From positions 1 through 64,000 of IMG/VR virus record IMGVR_UViG_3300049460_000312: a DNA stretch of 64,000 bases; one strand, written 5' to 3'. Under the pieces are notes generated by a model. The model saw only the letters and a program-made list of their open reading frames with translations, did no database searches and was not told where the DNA came from. This DNA comes from a virus. This document shows positions 1 to 8,315 of the stretch, piece by piece. The translations under genes were made by a program, and so were the position numbers. The first letter of the stretch is position 1; each line of letters opens with the position of its first letter.

Positions 1-496
1 ATACCAACGACTCCACGCGAACCAGCAGGCGACGCCATACGTCAGGCTGAGACACCCCCTGAGCGACAGAAATGAAGTACGACATCCCGGTCAGTCGATG
101 CTTGTACTCAAACACGTCGGCATTGACACTGGCGATACGGTAGCCCTTCGGTTTGACCGTCAGTTCGCTATAGCCGAGCTTCGCGAAGTCTTCGCTTTTG
201 GGTTCCGAGATAAAGAACACCGGCAGCCAGTACGACTTGGGCGCGTCCAGTGCAGCTTCCTGCAGCGCCTTGGCGACAGTGGAGCGTCGCGTGCCGTTCT
301 TGCCACCACCAAAGAGGTAGAGGAAGTTGCGCCAGTAGCCGTGGGCGTCAGTCGACTGCTTCTTGGCGAAGCGCCGGTTCTTCGTGTCAATCAGCACCAG
401 CCAGCCATTAAGATGGTTGGTGCGCAGGAATTCGCTTGCTGTCTTACCACCGAAGAAGCGCGCCATACGCCGCTCCAGTTCTGTTTCCAGTTTCAT
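1..496 (-). CDS. hypothetical protein, C-terminus beyond left edge
   Basis: The gene is cut by the window edge; 165 residues from the ATG at 496 are visible and open throughout. A purine-rich ribosome site (AAAGGAAAGAG) lies about 8 bases before the start. The visible part is basic, begins MKLETELERRMARFFGGK and has no signal peptide or membrane segment. It follows a strong hairpin terminator at 553-585, so it probably starts a new unit. I do not recognise the family. The only other reading of this stretch is a plus-strand ORF (98-538) without a ribosome site, which I take to be a shadow. Confidence 0.7.
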   Translation of the reverse strand, partial: MKLETELERRMARFFGGKTASEFLRTNHLNGWLVLIDTKNRRFAKKQSTDAHGYWRNFLYLFGGGKNGTRRSTVAKALQEAALDAPKSYWLPVFFISEPKSEDFAKLGYSELTVKPKGYRIASVNADVFEYKHRLTGMSYFISVAQGVSQPDVWRRLLVRVESLV

Positions 497-552
497 GTTA
501 CGGTCTCTTTCCTTTGGTTAATCGAAGGCGCGTGGTGAAACGCCATCATAAA

Positions 553-585
553 GGACCTCCGAGTAGAAACTCTACCCAGAGGTCC
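553..585 (-). terminator. hairpin terminator after the acidic 109-aa gene
   Basis: Stem GGACCTC/GAGGTCC with a second inner stem (TAGA/TCTA). On the minus strand it is followed by TTTATGATGG, a variant of the tail seen at most terminators in this window. Confidence 0.75.
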
Positions 586-597
586 AGTGCTCGTGCT

Positions 598-927
598 TTA
601 ACGCTCTTCTTCGAGGATATCGATGTCGCCGTCGTCATCCTCTTCACTCACGTCGGGGAACTCGTCATCCCCCGGCACGTCCGCGCCAGCCAACGCCGGT
701 GCTTCTTCGAAGGTGCTCACGTCGATCGTGACTTCCGACTGGAAAATAGCCGGATTAAGGGTGCGCATCGCTTCGATGACTTCCTCCTCGCGATCCAGGT
801 GCGTCGGATGCGAGTTGTTGGTCACGTCGTCAAACCCGTGCGTGTTAAAGGTAGCCGCAACCAGCCGCGCAGCGAGGTCGCCATCGGCTTGGTCGTCGGC
901 GGTAATGTCAATAGAAAGTCTGCCCAT
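598..927 (-). CDS. small acidic hypothetical protein (109 aa)
   Basis: ATG at 927 with AGGA eight bases upstream. The last 40 residues are dominated by Asp and Glu (PDVSEEDDDGDIDILEEER at the end), giving a strongly negative tail; the first half looks folded (MGRLSIDITADDQADGDL). Very acidic small phage proteins are sometimes DNA mimics or inhibitors of DNA-binding enzymes, but nothing here proves that. It ends just before the hairpin at 553-585, so it is the last gene of its unit. Family not recognised. Confidence 0.75.
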   Translation of the reverse strand: MGRLSIDITADDQADGDLAARLVAATFNTHGFDDVTNNSHPTHLDREEEVIEAMRTLNPAIFQSEVTIDVSTFEEAPALAGADVPGDDEFPDVSEEDDDGDIDILEEER

Positions 928-1010
928 GATGCAGGTCCTCTCGAAAGTGGTTGTAAATCGAAGGGTTAGATTCCCGGCTTATATGCGTCGGGTAGAGAGA
1001 GGTGCTTGGT

Positions 1011-1550
1011 TTAAACCGAGCGAGGAAAAGGGAAGGCGAGGCACCAGACCTGAACTGCTGGACTCTGCTCGTCTCCGTCGAACAACTTCTTGACTGCTAG
1101 CAACTGATGCGGTGGCAGGGAAGGTGCCATCACACATGTGTCGTCAACCGGTGTCTTGCAACCGATTCTTGAGACAAACGCGTAGGTAGCAAAGGGCGCG
1201 GCTTCCTCCAGGAGAGCCTTGCCGCCAATCACGAACGTATGGGCCTTCTGACACTTGGCAAGCGCTTCCCCTAGGCTATTGACGACAGTCGCGCCCGGCG
1301 CCTCGTACCCGAGGTTGCTGGTCACCACGATGTTGTGGCGATCCGGTAAAGGCCGAGCTTTTACCGGGAGTGACTCCCAGGTCTTACGACCCATAATCAC
1401 GTCGCAGAACATCGTGGTGCTTTTGAAGTAGGCGAAATCGTGACTAGAACGCCAGGGAATCCCGCCGTCTTTACCTATCACACCGTTCTGATCAGTCGCG
1501 TAGATCAGATACACCAGCGGCTTCTTGACCAGCTCACTCAGCTTGATCAT
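1011..1550 (-). CDS. folA: dihydrofolate reductase
   Basis: Reduces dihydrofolate to tetrahydrofolate with NADPH in the cytoplasm, regenerating the cofactor consumed by thymidylate synthase (encoded at 23,887-24,771). Family landmarks: GVIGKDGGIPW (residues 23-33), the substrate-binding acid D38 in HDFAYFK, the cofactor motif GRKTWESLP (54-62) and VIGG (107-110). Length 179 aa fits single-domain DHFR. The ATG overlaps the stop of the upstream 232-aa gene as ATGA, so the two are translationally coupled. About ten residues precede the usual first strand. Identity is firm; trimethoprim sensitivity cannot be judged. Confidence 0.93.
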   Translation of the reverse strand: MIKLSELVKKPLVYLIYATDQNGVIGKDGGIPWRSSHDFAYFKSTTMFCDVIMGRKTWESLPVKARPLPDRHNIVVTSNLGYEAPGATVVNSLGEALAKCQKAHTFVIGGKALLEEAAPFATYAFVSRIGCKTPVDDTCVMAPSLPPHQLLAVKKLFDGDEQSPAVQVWCLAFPFPRSV

Positions 1551-2245
1551 ATTCCACCTGTGGGCTGTTGCGGAGGCTCAGTGCGGGCGGACGCCGACGG
1601 ACACACGGGGAAACTGCCGGCGGCACGGTCGGTCACATGATACCCGACGAGTGGCTGGCCGTTCAGGATCAACCCACTGCGCAGGAGTGTCTTCCGCGGA
1701 AAGGCACTATGAAACGCCTGGATGGTGCTGGAAAGTCGCTCCTCCAGTACTGTTTTCATCGCTGCATTGAAGTAGCCTTCACGCAGAGCTTCTTCCACAT
1801 TGCCTAGCGCCTGGCAAAGCTCGATCGCGCGCTGCCGCATGCCAGGCATCCCACCGTTCATATTCGTGAAGTGGAAATCGGCGGTGTTGGAATGCTTCTG
1901 CCCGTAAGTCGCTTTCGGGTACTGATTGCGCCAGTAGCCCGCGGTGCTTTCTTCATAGGCCACAAAGCCATGAAAGCGGGGCTCGGCATCGACGCCGTCA
2001 TGCTCGCCGTTAACCAGATAGTGTCCTTTAATCTCGACCTGATGAAAGACCACTTCTTTGAGCTGCAGATCGGCGCCGGGCTCCAAACCATAGAAGGCGC
2101 TGTGCGAGCGCAACATCCGTTCGGGTGTGGAGTCGCTCGTGTAGCAGAAAGTCACGAGATAGAGTTGCAGGCCGATATGAAAGCGAGCATTCACTTTCTT
2201 CGAGTCGTCGCCTTCGAATTGAGGCAGGGCGGGTTCGTGTGGCAT
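1547..2245 (-). CDS. hypothetical protein (232 aa)
   Basis: ATG at 2245 preceded by a purine-rich stretch (GGAAAGGAAAAG). No membrane segment or signal peptide. The protein has many aromatic residues and mixed charge, and the last 25 residues (from SASARTEPPQQPTGGI backwards) look disordered. It is upstream of and coupled by ATGA to the DHFR gene, which suggests co-expression and perhaps a nucleotide-related job, but no catalytic motif is visible. Family not recognised. Confidence 0.8.
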   Translation of the reverse strand: MPHEPALPQFEGDDSKKVNARFHIGLQLYLVTFCYTSDSTPERMLRSHSAFYGLEPGADLQLKEVVFHQVEIKGHYLVNGEHDGVDAEPRFHGFVAYEESTAGYWRNQYPKATYGQKHSNTADFHFTNMNGGMPGMRQRAIELCQALGNVEEALREGYFNAAMKTVLEERLSSTIQAFHSAFPRKTLLRSGLILNGQPLVGYHVTDRAAGSFPVCPSASARTEPPQQPTGGI

Positions 2246-2281
2246 GGTCGTACTTTTCCTTTCCTTTAAATGGCGAATTGG

Positions 2282-2995
2282 TTAGATATCGCCGGTGGTG
2301 GTTTTACGAACGAATTCCTTGACTGCTTCCAGGTTAAGAAAGGCCACATGGGCCGAGATATTGCGTGCACACACGCCATCGGGTACGGAGCAACGTGCCA
2401 CCCGGGCGGTGTTCTTGTCGAAGATACGGCTGGGGGTAAGCGTTTTGGACCGTAACGCCACGCGCATGGTTTCCCGGTCGGCCTCGTGTTCGGTGCTTTC
2501 GGTGCGCAGCCAGCGACCAAATTGCAGATTCGCTTTGGAAACCAGCTTTTCTTCCGGCGTACTCAGCGGCGCAGCAACATATCGCTCCACCTTGTTAAAA
2601 GGAGAATAAACCCGGAACACGCCGTGCTCTTCTTCCATGGCTTCGCCACGCCGGGTCGCGACGCGGACCTTACCCTGGCTCGCCAGCCAGTTTTCCACCA
2701 GACCACGGGACTGCATGGGCATGACAAAGAACTGGTACTGCGGATGTATGTTCAGCAAGCGCCGCAAGACCAACGCCAGGGCCTTGTAACGCTGGTAGGG
2801 TTTCTCGCGTACCACCAGTTCGTAGAACTCGATGTCGCCACTGGTCGAGGTGTAGTACTGGTTCGTCGCCGGATGGTAAATCAAGATCCCTTCCCAGGCT
2901 TTCGGAATCTCCCGTTCCGGTACACCGTTCACTATCTCCCGCAAGTAGTGACTGATTTGGGACGGGCGAGTGAGTTTCTCATATTCGACAATCAT
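2282..2995 (-). CDS. hypothetical protein (237 aa)
   Basis: ATG at 2995, without a convincing Shine-Dalgarno sequence, 29 bases beyond the hairpin at 3024-3042. Soluble, basic in the second half, with three scattered cysteines near the end (residues ~200-212). It lies 36 bases upstream of the 232-aa gene and is probably in the same transcript as DHFR. No motif is recognised. Confidence 0.75.
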   Translation of the reverse strand: MIVEYEKLTRPSQISHYLREIVNGVPEREIPKAWEGILIYHPATNQYYTSTSGDIEFYELVVREKPYQRYKALALVLRRLLNIHPQYQFFVMPMQSRGLVENWLASQGKVRVATRRGEAMEEEHGVFRVYSPFNKVERYVAAPLSTPEEKLVSKANLQFGRWLRTESTEHEADRETMRVALRSKTLTPSRIFDKNTARVARCSVPDGVCARNISAHVAFLNLEAVKEFVRKTTTGDI

Positions 2996-3023
2996 GGCGG
3001 TTACTACTATCGTGCGGCATAGC

Positions 3024-3042
3024 CGGAGGGATTACCCCTCCG
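3024..3042 (-). terminator. hairpin terminator after the 435-aa gene
   Basis: Perfect 7-bp stem CGGAGGG/CCCTCCG. The minus-strand sequence after it reads GCTATGCCGC, again carrying TATG. Confidence 0.7.
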
Positions 3043-3057
3043 ACCATTTACCGGGTT

Positions 3058-4365
3058 TTAGAACCGGAAGACTTCGTTGTCACTCAGCAGACGTTTCGTT
3101 GACGCCGTGATGACTTTGGAGATCTCCAGACCGAGCGAGTCGTACAGGCCCACCAGCAGCCGGGCAACTCGCATGCGCTGGTTCAGTTCCTTGGCGAGCA
3201 GGTTCTGGAAAGTATGAAGCGCGGTGAAGAACGCTTCAAACGAACCATGGCCGCGCGACAAAGCGATGAACGCATTACGCAGATACTTCGACGGCTGGAT
3301 CAGCCGGGTGTTGATGGTGGTGAGATGCAGGTCCAGTCCTTCGGCTTCGAGCGCTTGCTCGACGACCTTCAGGGTCTTCGACGGCAGGGAAGCCGCTAGC
3401 GCCCGAATCAGCCAGAGCGACAGGTAGTAGTGTTCCGGCCGGATAGTGCGGGCCACGTGCGCGTACTCCACCCGGGTCGGATACTCTCCTTTACGATGCG
3501 GCACCTCCACCAGTCGAGCCAGTGCCATCGCATCAAACTCGCGCACAACCTTATCGTACGCTTGGTTATGCGTTTGCGACTGCTCGCGCGTCACCGTGTA
3601 GTACAGCGCCAGCTCACGCAGCAGATTCTTCGCTTCGTTGGTCAGCCCCACGATGTCGTCAGTGATAATCATGCTGCGGTAGGTGCCGAACTCCGTACCC
3701 ATAATCAGGTTCACGAAGTTAAAGAGCAACTCCTCGCGCGTAACCTGATCGAGGCCGCGTACCGCTGCATCCACACGTCGGAACTCACTTTCCAGCTTGT
3801 CGACATCGAGTGCCCCGTGATAACCCCGAAACTTCTCGAACAACTCCGCCTCACCCACGAAGTTGTAGTGTCCCTCGCGGACCAGGTCGCGATACGGCTT
3901 GTTGGCATCCAGCGGTTTGCCCGGATGGAACAGGCGCGAGAGCTTGGACGGATGCGCTTCCTGTTTGCCGGAGAGGTCGACGTTCTCCGCATCCTGATAC
4001 CGTCCGAGGGCTTGCTTGACGCTATCAGTGACGTTCGGAGCGAAGTCGTCAGCGTCGAGGAGATCTTCCAGCTCCGCATCTTCACCCCGCATCTCAGCCG
4101 CGATCATTTTGGAAAACGCCCCGGCTAGCTTCTGGATGTCATCTTCGCTGGGCGTGTCATCATCTTCCTCGCGGGACGAAACCAGCGTCACTGCTTTGGG
4201 CTGCATCGCGGAGGGATGTTCCTCCTGCCCGCCGTTAGGTTCATCGCCCGCTTTGGGTGGTTGCTTTGCCATGGTTTCCTCCAAGAACGCGGCCACTTCT
4301 TTCGACGTCATTAAAGGCCGTCGATCAGTTTTGACGCGCTTCGATTTCGGTGGTTTCTTAGCCAC
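3058..4365 (-). CDS. hypothetical helical protein (435 aa)
   Basis: I place the start at the GTG at 4365 because AGGGAG lies six bases before it; an ATG at 4398 would add 11 residues but has no ribosome site. The first 20 residues are very basic (VAKKPPKSKRVKTDRRP), followed by an acidic disordered stretch to about residue 150 (EEDDDTPSEDD, AEDAELEDLLDADD) and then a helical domain. This bipartite charge pattern is common in virion and assembly proteins, but no family is recognised. The 373-aa gene is 55 bases upstream and probably in the same unit. Confidence 0.8.
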   Translation of the reverse strand: MAKKPPKSKRVKTDRRPLMTSKEVAAFLEETMAKQPPKAGDEPNGGQEEHPSAMQPKAVTLVSSREEDDDTPSEDDIQKLAGAFSKMIAAEMRGEDAELEDLLDADDFAPNVTDSVKQALGRYQDAENVDLSGKQEAHPSKLSRLFHPGKPLDANKPYRDLVREGHYNFVGEAELFEKFRGYHGALDVDKLESEFRRVDAAVRGLDQVTREELLFNFVNLIMGTEFGTYRSMIITDDIVGLTNEAKNLLRELALYYTVTREQSQTHNQAYDKVVREFDAMALARLVEVPHRKGEYPTRVEYAHVARTIRPEHYYLSLWLIRALAASLPSKTLKVVEQALEAEGLDLHLTTINTRLIQPSKYLRNAFIALSRGHGSFEAFFTALHTFQNLLAKELNQRMRVARLLVGLYDSLGLEISKVITASTKRLLSDNEVFRF

Positions 4366-4419
4366 AGGACTCTCCCTTTCAAGCGGACTGGTTTTCATCA
4401 GTCCGTGCTACCTTGCTGC

Positions 4420-5541
4420 TTACCAGGGCGCATCCTGATCGTGGATACGTTCCTTGGATTCTTCGACCAGATGCTCGTACGTCATGCCGATACGGTTCAG
4501 GTACTGGAAGTACGCACCTAGATCGCTGACTTCAGCCATCAGCCAGGCACGCAGATCGTTGGACATCTCGACGATCGCTTCAAGCAGATCCGACAGGCGT
4601 TTGTCTTCGCGGATATAGCCCGCACTGACATCGCGCAGCTTGGCTGAGCTGCCGACCATCTTCGTCATCGCCTGGGTGCTTTGCTGCGGCCAGCGCGTCT
4701 TCGGAATGTAGTCGTACTGCACATTAGTCGGAATAGCGCTATTGAAGAAGTTGCGCAGTTGCTTGATGCGCTTGATGAGCTTCGCATCATCTTCGGGCGA
4801 CTGCCAGGCGAAATGCACCGGCACATCACCGGTCTTTGCCGGCAACAGCGGTGCGAGCAATTCTTCCTTGGTCGCGCCTTGCGTCCAGGGCTTGTAGAAC
4901 TGGAAGCGCTCGCGGATCATCGGCACAAACGAGACGATCGAATCGATGGCTTCGACTTCATCTTCGCTCAGCACTTCTGCCGCGACACTCTTTTGCATCG
5001 GAAAGCGCAGACCCGGACGATGTGTGGTGTAGTCAGTCATCCCGAACTGCTGGGCCGGTATCAACACGGTGTTGATGATGCGCTCGCGCGCGTCTTCGTC
5101 GAGGATCTCGTAGTCATCGTAAATCTTTTCGAGCTTACGGACCTTCTTGATCACGTCCTGCAGGCGCGTGCCCAGTGCCCAGCGTTCGACGATGGGTCCC
5201 AGACGGATCATCGTCATGCGATCGATCGCGGCGTCGAGGGCCATGTGGTTGAAGAACTGGAAATTCTTCAGCGTCACAGCACTGCTCTCGCCGTCCACCC
5301 CGTACGGTGACAGCTTCATCGCGTTGGTGAAGGTGTTGTAGCCTTCCTGGTCCTTGAAGCACTGGCGGGCCAGTTCGTTGGACTTGTCCATCAGCACTTT
5401 GGAATACGGAGCTTCGTACTCCGGATTCGTTTTGTACGGCTCGAACGCCGGAAGCACCGGCGCCTGACCGTCCGTAGCGACGGCGATCACAGTCGTCTTG
5501 GATTCATCTGCGGGCTTATCGTTTTTCGATTGTTTCGTCAT
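4420..5541 (-). CDS. hypothetical helical protein (373 aa)
   Basis: The start at 5541 (MTKQSKNDKPADESK) is chosen because AAGG sits seven bases upstream; in-frame ATG 5568 and TTG 5577 have poorer sites. After a charged flexible N-terminus of about 40 residues, the protein looks mainly alpha-helical and soluble, with long runs such as LQDVIKKVRKLEKIYDDYE. No catalytic or metal-binding motif. It pairs with the downstream 435-aa gene and may be its partner. Function unknown. Confidence 0.8.
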   Translation of the reverse strand: MTKQSKNDKPADESKTTVIAVATDGQAPVLPAFEPYKTNPEYEAPYSKVLMDKSNELARQCFKDQEGYNTFTNAMKLSPYGVDGESSAVTLKNFQFFNHMALDAAIDRMTMIRLGPIVERWALGTRLQDVIKKVRKLEKIYDDYEILDEDARERIINTVLIPAQQFGMTDYTTHRPGLRFPMQKSVAAEVLSEDEVEAIDSIVSFVPMIRERFQFYKPWTQGATKEELLAPLLPAKTGDVPVHFAWQSPEDDAKLIKRIKQLRNFFNSAIPTNVQYDYIPKTRWPQQSTQAMTKMVGSSAKLRDVSAGYIREDKRLSDLLEAIVEMSNDLRAWLMAEVSDLGAYFQYLNRIGMTYEHLVEESKERIHDQDAPW

Positions 5542-5613
5542 TTTGCTGCCTTGAGAGAAATTGATCATGATGCTCAATCCGGATATACTAATACAACGCT
5601 GCTCGCAGTAAAA

Positions 5614-6330
5614 TCAGGCTCTAGCAAGCAGGTTCTCTCGGTACTCCATGGAAAAACGGTGGTTGTCCAGTCCCGCGGCAGCCACCACTATTTTGCGTTT
5701 ACCGGCCTCGCCTGCCGTCGTGGATAGAATACAGAACTCAGTGAGCCTGTTATCCATCCACTGACGACTGGCTTCCGCGATCTGATTACAGCCGACGTAG
5801 TACGTCGTCAGATCGATAGAGTGACGGTTTAGCGCTGCATCCAGGGCATTGCGCCACTTATGCAGGAAATCGGCGATCAAGTTCTCGGGGGATTGTGGTC
5901 GAGCACTGGTGATCGTAAAGCCTCGCGCATACTTCGGATACGTCACCTGGTAGCCCCAGGTATCGGCTTCCGGATCGAGCCGGGAGCGGCGCGTGTTCAA
6001 ACTCTTGTAACGCCTGAGTAAGCTTTCCAGCTTTTCAGCCAATCCAGGGTACAAGCCGTCCGGACGAAAGTACACTGTCCAGTCGTCGATCTGGGAAGCT
6101 TCCAGCGCCGCTTTCAGATCCATAGCCCGATCAACGTAATAGCCTAACACCGCCTTACGGGCGGTTTCCAGGCAACGGTGAGCGTTGACGGTATGAAGCT
6201 GATAGCTCAAGCGATTGCGGGTTTGCACCAGCAGCAGATAACCCACCCGACTCCGGTGCAGGAAGTGCGCGGGATCGAGGCTAGGAATCTGCTGGAAACC
6301 CAGATCGATCAGTTGTTTTTTGAGTGACAT
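5614..6330 (-). CDS. hypothetical protein (238 aa)
   Basis: ATG at 6330, 12 bases after the preceding gene, with only a weak ribosome site, so coupling is likely. Basic and soluble; no membrane segment. Aromatic-rich region around residues 85-130 (DDWTVYFRPDGLYPG, DTWGYQVTYPKYARG). It follows the early-promoter-linked 175-aa gene in the same direction and is probably an early gene. Family not recognised. Confidence 0.78.
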   Translation of the reverse strand: MSLKKQLIDLGFQQIPSLDPAHFLHRSRVGYLLLVQTRNRLSYQLHTVNAHRCLETARKAVLGYYVDRAMDLKAALEASQIDDWTVYFRPDGLYPGLAEKLESLLRRYKSLNTRRSRLDPEADTWGYQVTYPKYARGFTITSARPQSPENLIADFLHKWRNALDAALNRHSIDLTTYYVGCNQIAEASRQWMDNRLTEFCILSTTAGEAGKRKIVVAAAGLDNHRFSMEYRENLLARA

Positions 6331-6342
6331 GGATAAAAGGCA

Positions 6343-6870
6343 TTACGCGGCCTGCGCAATACCGGCCAGTTCAAAGACTTCTGCCGGATTTTGTCCGTCG
6401 CAGTAGATGAGTTGAAAGGCTGCGTCGACATCCCGCAGTTTGATGTCGGTGTCGGGCACCGCTTTCTTCAGCACCAGCATATGCCAGAGCGCTGCCGAGA
6501 ACGGCTTGCGACCTGATGCCATTGCAGTCAGAAATTCTGTTGCGTCTTCGTTGAACTGTCGACTCTTGGACTGAGTGAACAAATGCAACACGGCAGGCGA
6601 GCCGTTCACTGCTTCCTGATAGGCACGAGCGATCGCGACCAGATCAGTCATCTCATCGGCCGGACCGGAGAAGGTCATGTCGTCCACACAGCCGAAGCAG
6701 CTGCTGGTCGTTTTGACTTCCGTATCGCTGATGCTCACGATACGGCTGTTGTAGTGCAGCTCCGCATCGACGAAATACTGGAGCATTTTCTCTTTGGGCA
6801 CCTGCTGGTCCGCACAGACGCTTTTGTCACGACCATCAGAAAACGTTCGAGTGAAGTAATGGTGGATCAT
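6343..6870 (-). CDS. hypothetical protein (175 aa), first gene of an early unit
   Basis: ATG at 6870 with AAGGAG upstream. It is the first gene behind the early-promoter-like ACATATTAC at 6912-6920, leaving a leader of about 40 bases. Three cysteines lie in the N-terminal half (VCADQQ; SCFGCVDD), the last two spaced CxxC, but no second pair is present to make a clear zinc ribbon. Its position suggests a host-takeover or early function; sequence alone does not say which. Confidence 0.82.
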   Translation of the reverse strand: MIHHYFTRTFSDGRDKSVCADQQVPKEKMLQYFVDAELHYNSRIVSISDTEVKTTSSCFGCVDDMTFSGPADEMTDLVAIARAYQEAVNGSPAVLHLFTQSKSRQFNEDATEFLTAMASGRKPFSAALWHMLVLKKAVPDTDIKLRDVDAAFQLIYCDGQNPAEVFELAGIAQAA

Positions 6871-6911
6871 TTCTTGTTCTCCTTATAGGTACACTGGATG
6901 TTGTTCAAGTG

Positions 6912-6920
6912 GTAATATGT
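6912..6920 (-). promoter_or_regulatory. phiKZ-type early promoter motif (ACATATTAC)
   Basis: Minus-strand CAACATATTAC is identical over 11 bases to the site at 17,197-17,205 and close to the phiKZ early consensus TATATTAC. It lies 42 bases before the start of the 175-aa gene. Confidence 0.65.
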
Positions 6921-6945
6921 TGCCAGCCAAAATTAGATTGCGAGC

Positions 6946-6975
6946 ATAAAGGCCAGGGTTGCCCCCGGCCTTTAT
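6946..6975. terminator. terminator hairpin with symmetric CATAAAGG/CCTTTAT ends
   Basis: AAAGGCC/GGCCTTT stem with an inner GGG/CCC. On the minus strand, after the 77-aa gene, it runs into TTTATGCTCG. It lies only about 25 bases upstream of the early promoter at 6912-6920: a stop immediately followed by a start. Confidence 0.8.
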
Positions 6976-6976
6976 T

Positions 6977-7210
6977 TCAGAAGAAGCCGCAATTCTGAGT
7001 TTTGTCGAGCAATGACACAGCATCTTCGACGAGAAGCTCGGGATGCAGCTGATATGCAATCACCAAATGACGAATGTGGCGTTCAGTAGTCTCTTCGTCC
7101 CAGTGAGGTGCTGATGGAAAGCGCGCCATCACTATCCGTTTGGCCAGTTTCTCGAACTCTTCGTACGGAAACTGAACTGGTCTGAACGGCACCGACTTAG
7201 GGGAGCTCAT
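6977..7210 (-). CDS. hypothetical protein (77 aa)
   Basis: I use the ATG at 7210 (MSSPKSVPFRPVQFPYEEF), which overlaps the stop of the secreted binding protein by 14 bases; the longer reading to 7312 would lie mostly inside that gene. Soluble and slightly acidic, with a helical middle (EKLAKRIVMARF, EETTERHIRHLVIAY). It is the last gene of the membrane/TAXI operon and ends at the hairpin 6946-6975. Unknown function. Confidence 0.72.
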   Translation of the reverse strand: MSSPKSVPFRPVQFPYEEFEKLAKRIVMARFPSAPHWDEETTERHIRHLVIAYQLHPELLVEDAVSLLDKTQNCGFF

Positions 7211-8126
7211 ACCAAGCCCAGCCGCCGTGGTTCGAAGCGTCGACTTCTTGCCACTTCGGATGCGTGCCCGTCTTGTCCTGGATATTGCCGAGCTTCGCGT
7301 CGAAACATGCACGCATGTTCTTCAGCTTGCCGATCATTTCCTGCGAACGGTAGACACGCGTCACGAGCAACGCTTGCGTCGCTACCGACTGCACCCCCGA
7401 GGCGTTCAGATTCTGATACGAGAGCTTCGCGGGGAAGTACAGCTTCGAGGCCGACAGCTTGGTCACGAGGTCTTGCGGAATCGGCAGAATCTTGAATGCA
7501 GGCGGGAGCGCCTTGACCAGACCATGCGGGGCACCGCCAACGACGAGGATCGCATCGAGGTCACCCGAGAGCAGTTTCGTCTTGAGCGTTTCATTGTCCG
7601 CCACCGGCAGCACTTTGAAACCGAGTCCCGAGTTCGCTGCCACGACATTGGCCGAAGCAATCGAGCCACCCACGGCGCCGACGTTACGACCCTTCAGATC
7701 AGCGAGCGTATTGAACGTTACCGCAGTGCCACCGACATTGAAACCGGCCACCGAGAGGCCGCCTTCCTTCTTGACGTCAGCGCGGGCAATGAAGTGCAGT
7801 TCTTCCGGATGGAGCGCGATCAGCGTCTTGATATTGGCGACCTTCGAGGCGTCGACACGGCGTTCGAATTCGAGCATGTCCGATTGCACGATCGCAGCAT
7901 TCACCTGATTGCCGATCAGCAGCGTCTTGTTGTCGATGCCGCCCTTCGTTTCGCGTTCGACCCAGTCGCCGTTGCCGCACATCTGGTTGAGTTCGCCGAA
8001 CATCACGCTGTACGTCGAGCCGCCTTTCTTGTCACCCGTGGCGACGATGATCTTCTCCTGCGCGACGGCATTCAAGCAGATTGCCACAGCGATCATCGCC
8101 AGGATGGATTTGAACAGATTTTTCAC
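7197..8126 (-). CDS. TAXI-type (TRAP transporter) periplasmic solute-binding protein
   Basis: 309 aa from a GTG at 8126 with GGA upstream. Residues 1-22 form a Sec signal peptide (basic MKNLFK, hydrophobic core, AVA before QEK), so the protein should be exported. The mature part follows the TAXI family in order: IIVATGDKKGGSTY, the GGIDNKTLL...AAIVQSDM segment, LIALHPEELHFIARAD, DLKGRNVGAVGGS and GDLDAILVVGGAPHGLV. Such proteins bind small organic acids and deliver them to a TRAP permease; no permease is encoded here. It is preceded by two membrane-protein genes in one operon. A secreted binding protein is unexpected in a phage. It may feed a host permease, scavenge a signal, or modify the envelope. 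Family call firm, role open. Confidence 0.88.
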   Translation of the reverse strand: MKNLFKSILAMIAVAICLNAVAQEKIIVATGDKKGGSTYSVMFGELNQMCGNGDWVERETKGGIDNKTLLIGNQVNAAIVQSDMLEFERRVDASKVANIKTLIALHPEELHFIARADVKKEGGLSVAGFNVGGTAVTFNTLADLKGRNVGAVGGSIASANVVAANSGLGFKVLPVADNETLKTKLLSGDLDAILVVGGAPHGLVKALPPAFKILPIPQDLVTKLSASKLYFPAKLSYQNLNASGVQSVATQALLVTRVYRSQEMIGKLKNMRACFDAKLGNIQDKTGTHPKWQEVDASNHGGWAWYELP

Positions 8127-8156
8127 TTCTTTTTCCTTCGAGTTATGGTGAGGTAA

Positions 8157-8315
8157 TTACAGCTTGAAATTCGAACTGCTGCCCGACTCGCTCGACGGCT
8201 GAGCTTCGGTTGCTGCAGGTGCAGCGTCCGTCGGCGCTGGTGACTTGTTGGTCACGAAGTACAGGGCGCCGAGGATGACGAACATCGCGACACCACCAAT
8301 GATACTGGCTTTCAT
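8157..8315 (-). CDS. small single-span membrane protein (52 aa)
   Basis: The ATG at 8315 overlaps the stop of the upstream 250-aa gene as ATGA, and GGAG precedes it. Residues 4-21 are hydrophobic (SIIGGVAMFVILGALYFV), followed by a flexible tail rich in Ala, Pro and Ser (residues 25-48). A short N-terminal anchor with a soluble Pro/Ala/Ser tail is typical of tethers or small transporter accessories. It lies 31 bases ahead of the TAXI-type gene and is clearly in its operon. No family known to me. Confidence 0.8.
   Translation of the reverse strand: MKASIIGGVAMFVILGALYFVTNKSPAPTDAAPAATEAQPSSESGSSSNFKL

Noticed and set aside
7197-7312. Longer version (111 aa) of the 77-aa gene
   Set aside because: The extra residues are Arg/Ser-rich and lie fully inside the TAXI gene; the ATG at 7210 gives a normal short overlap.
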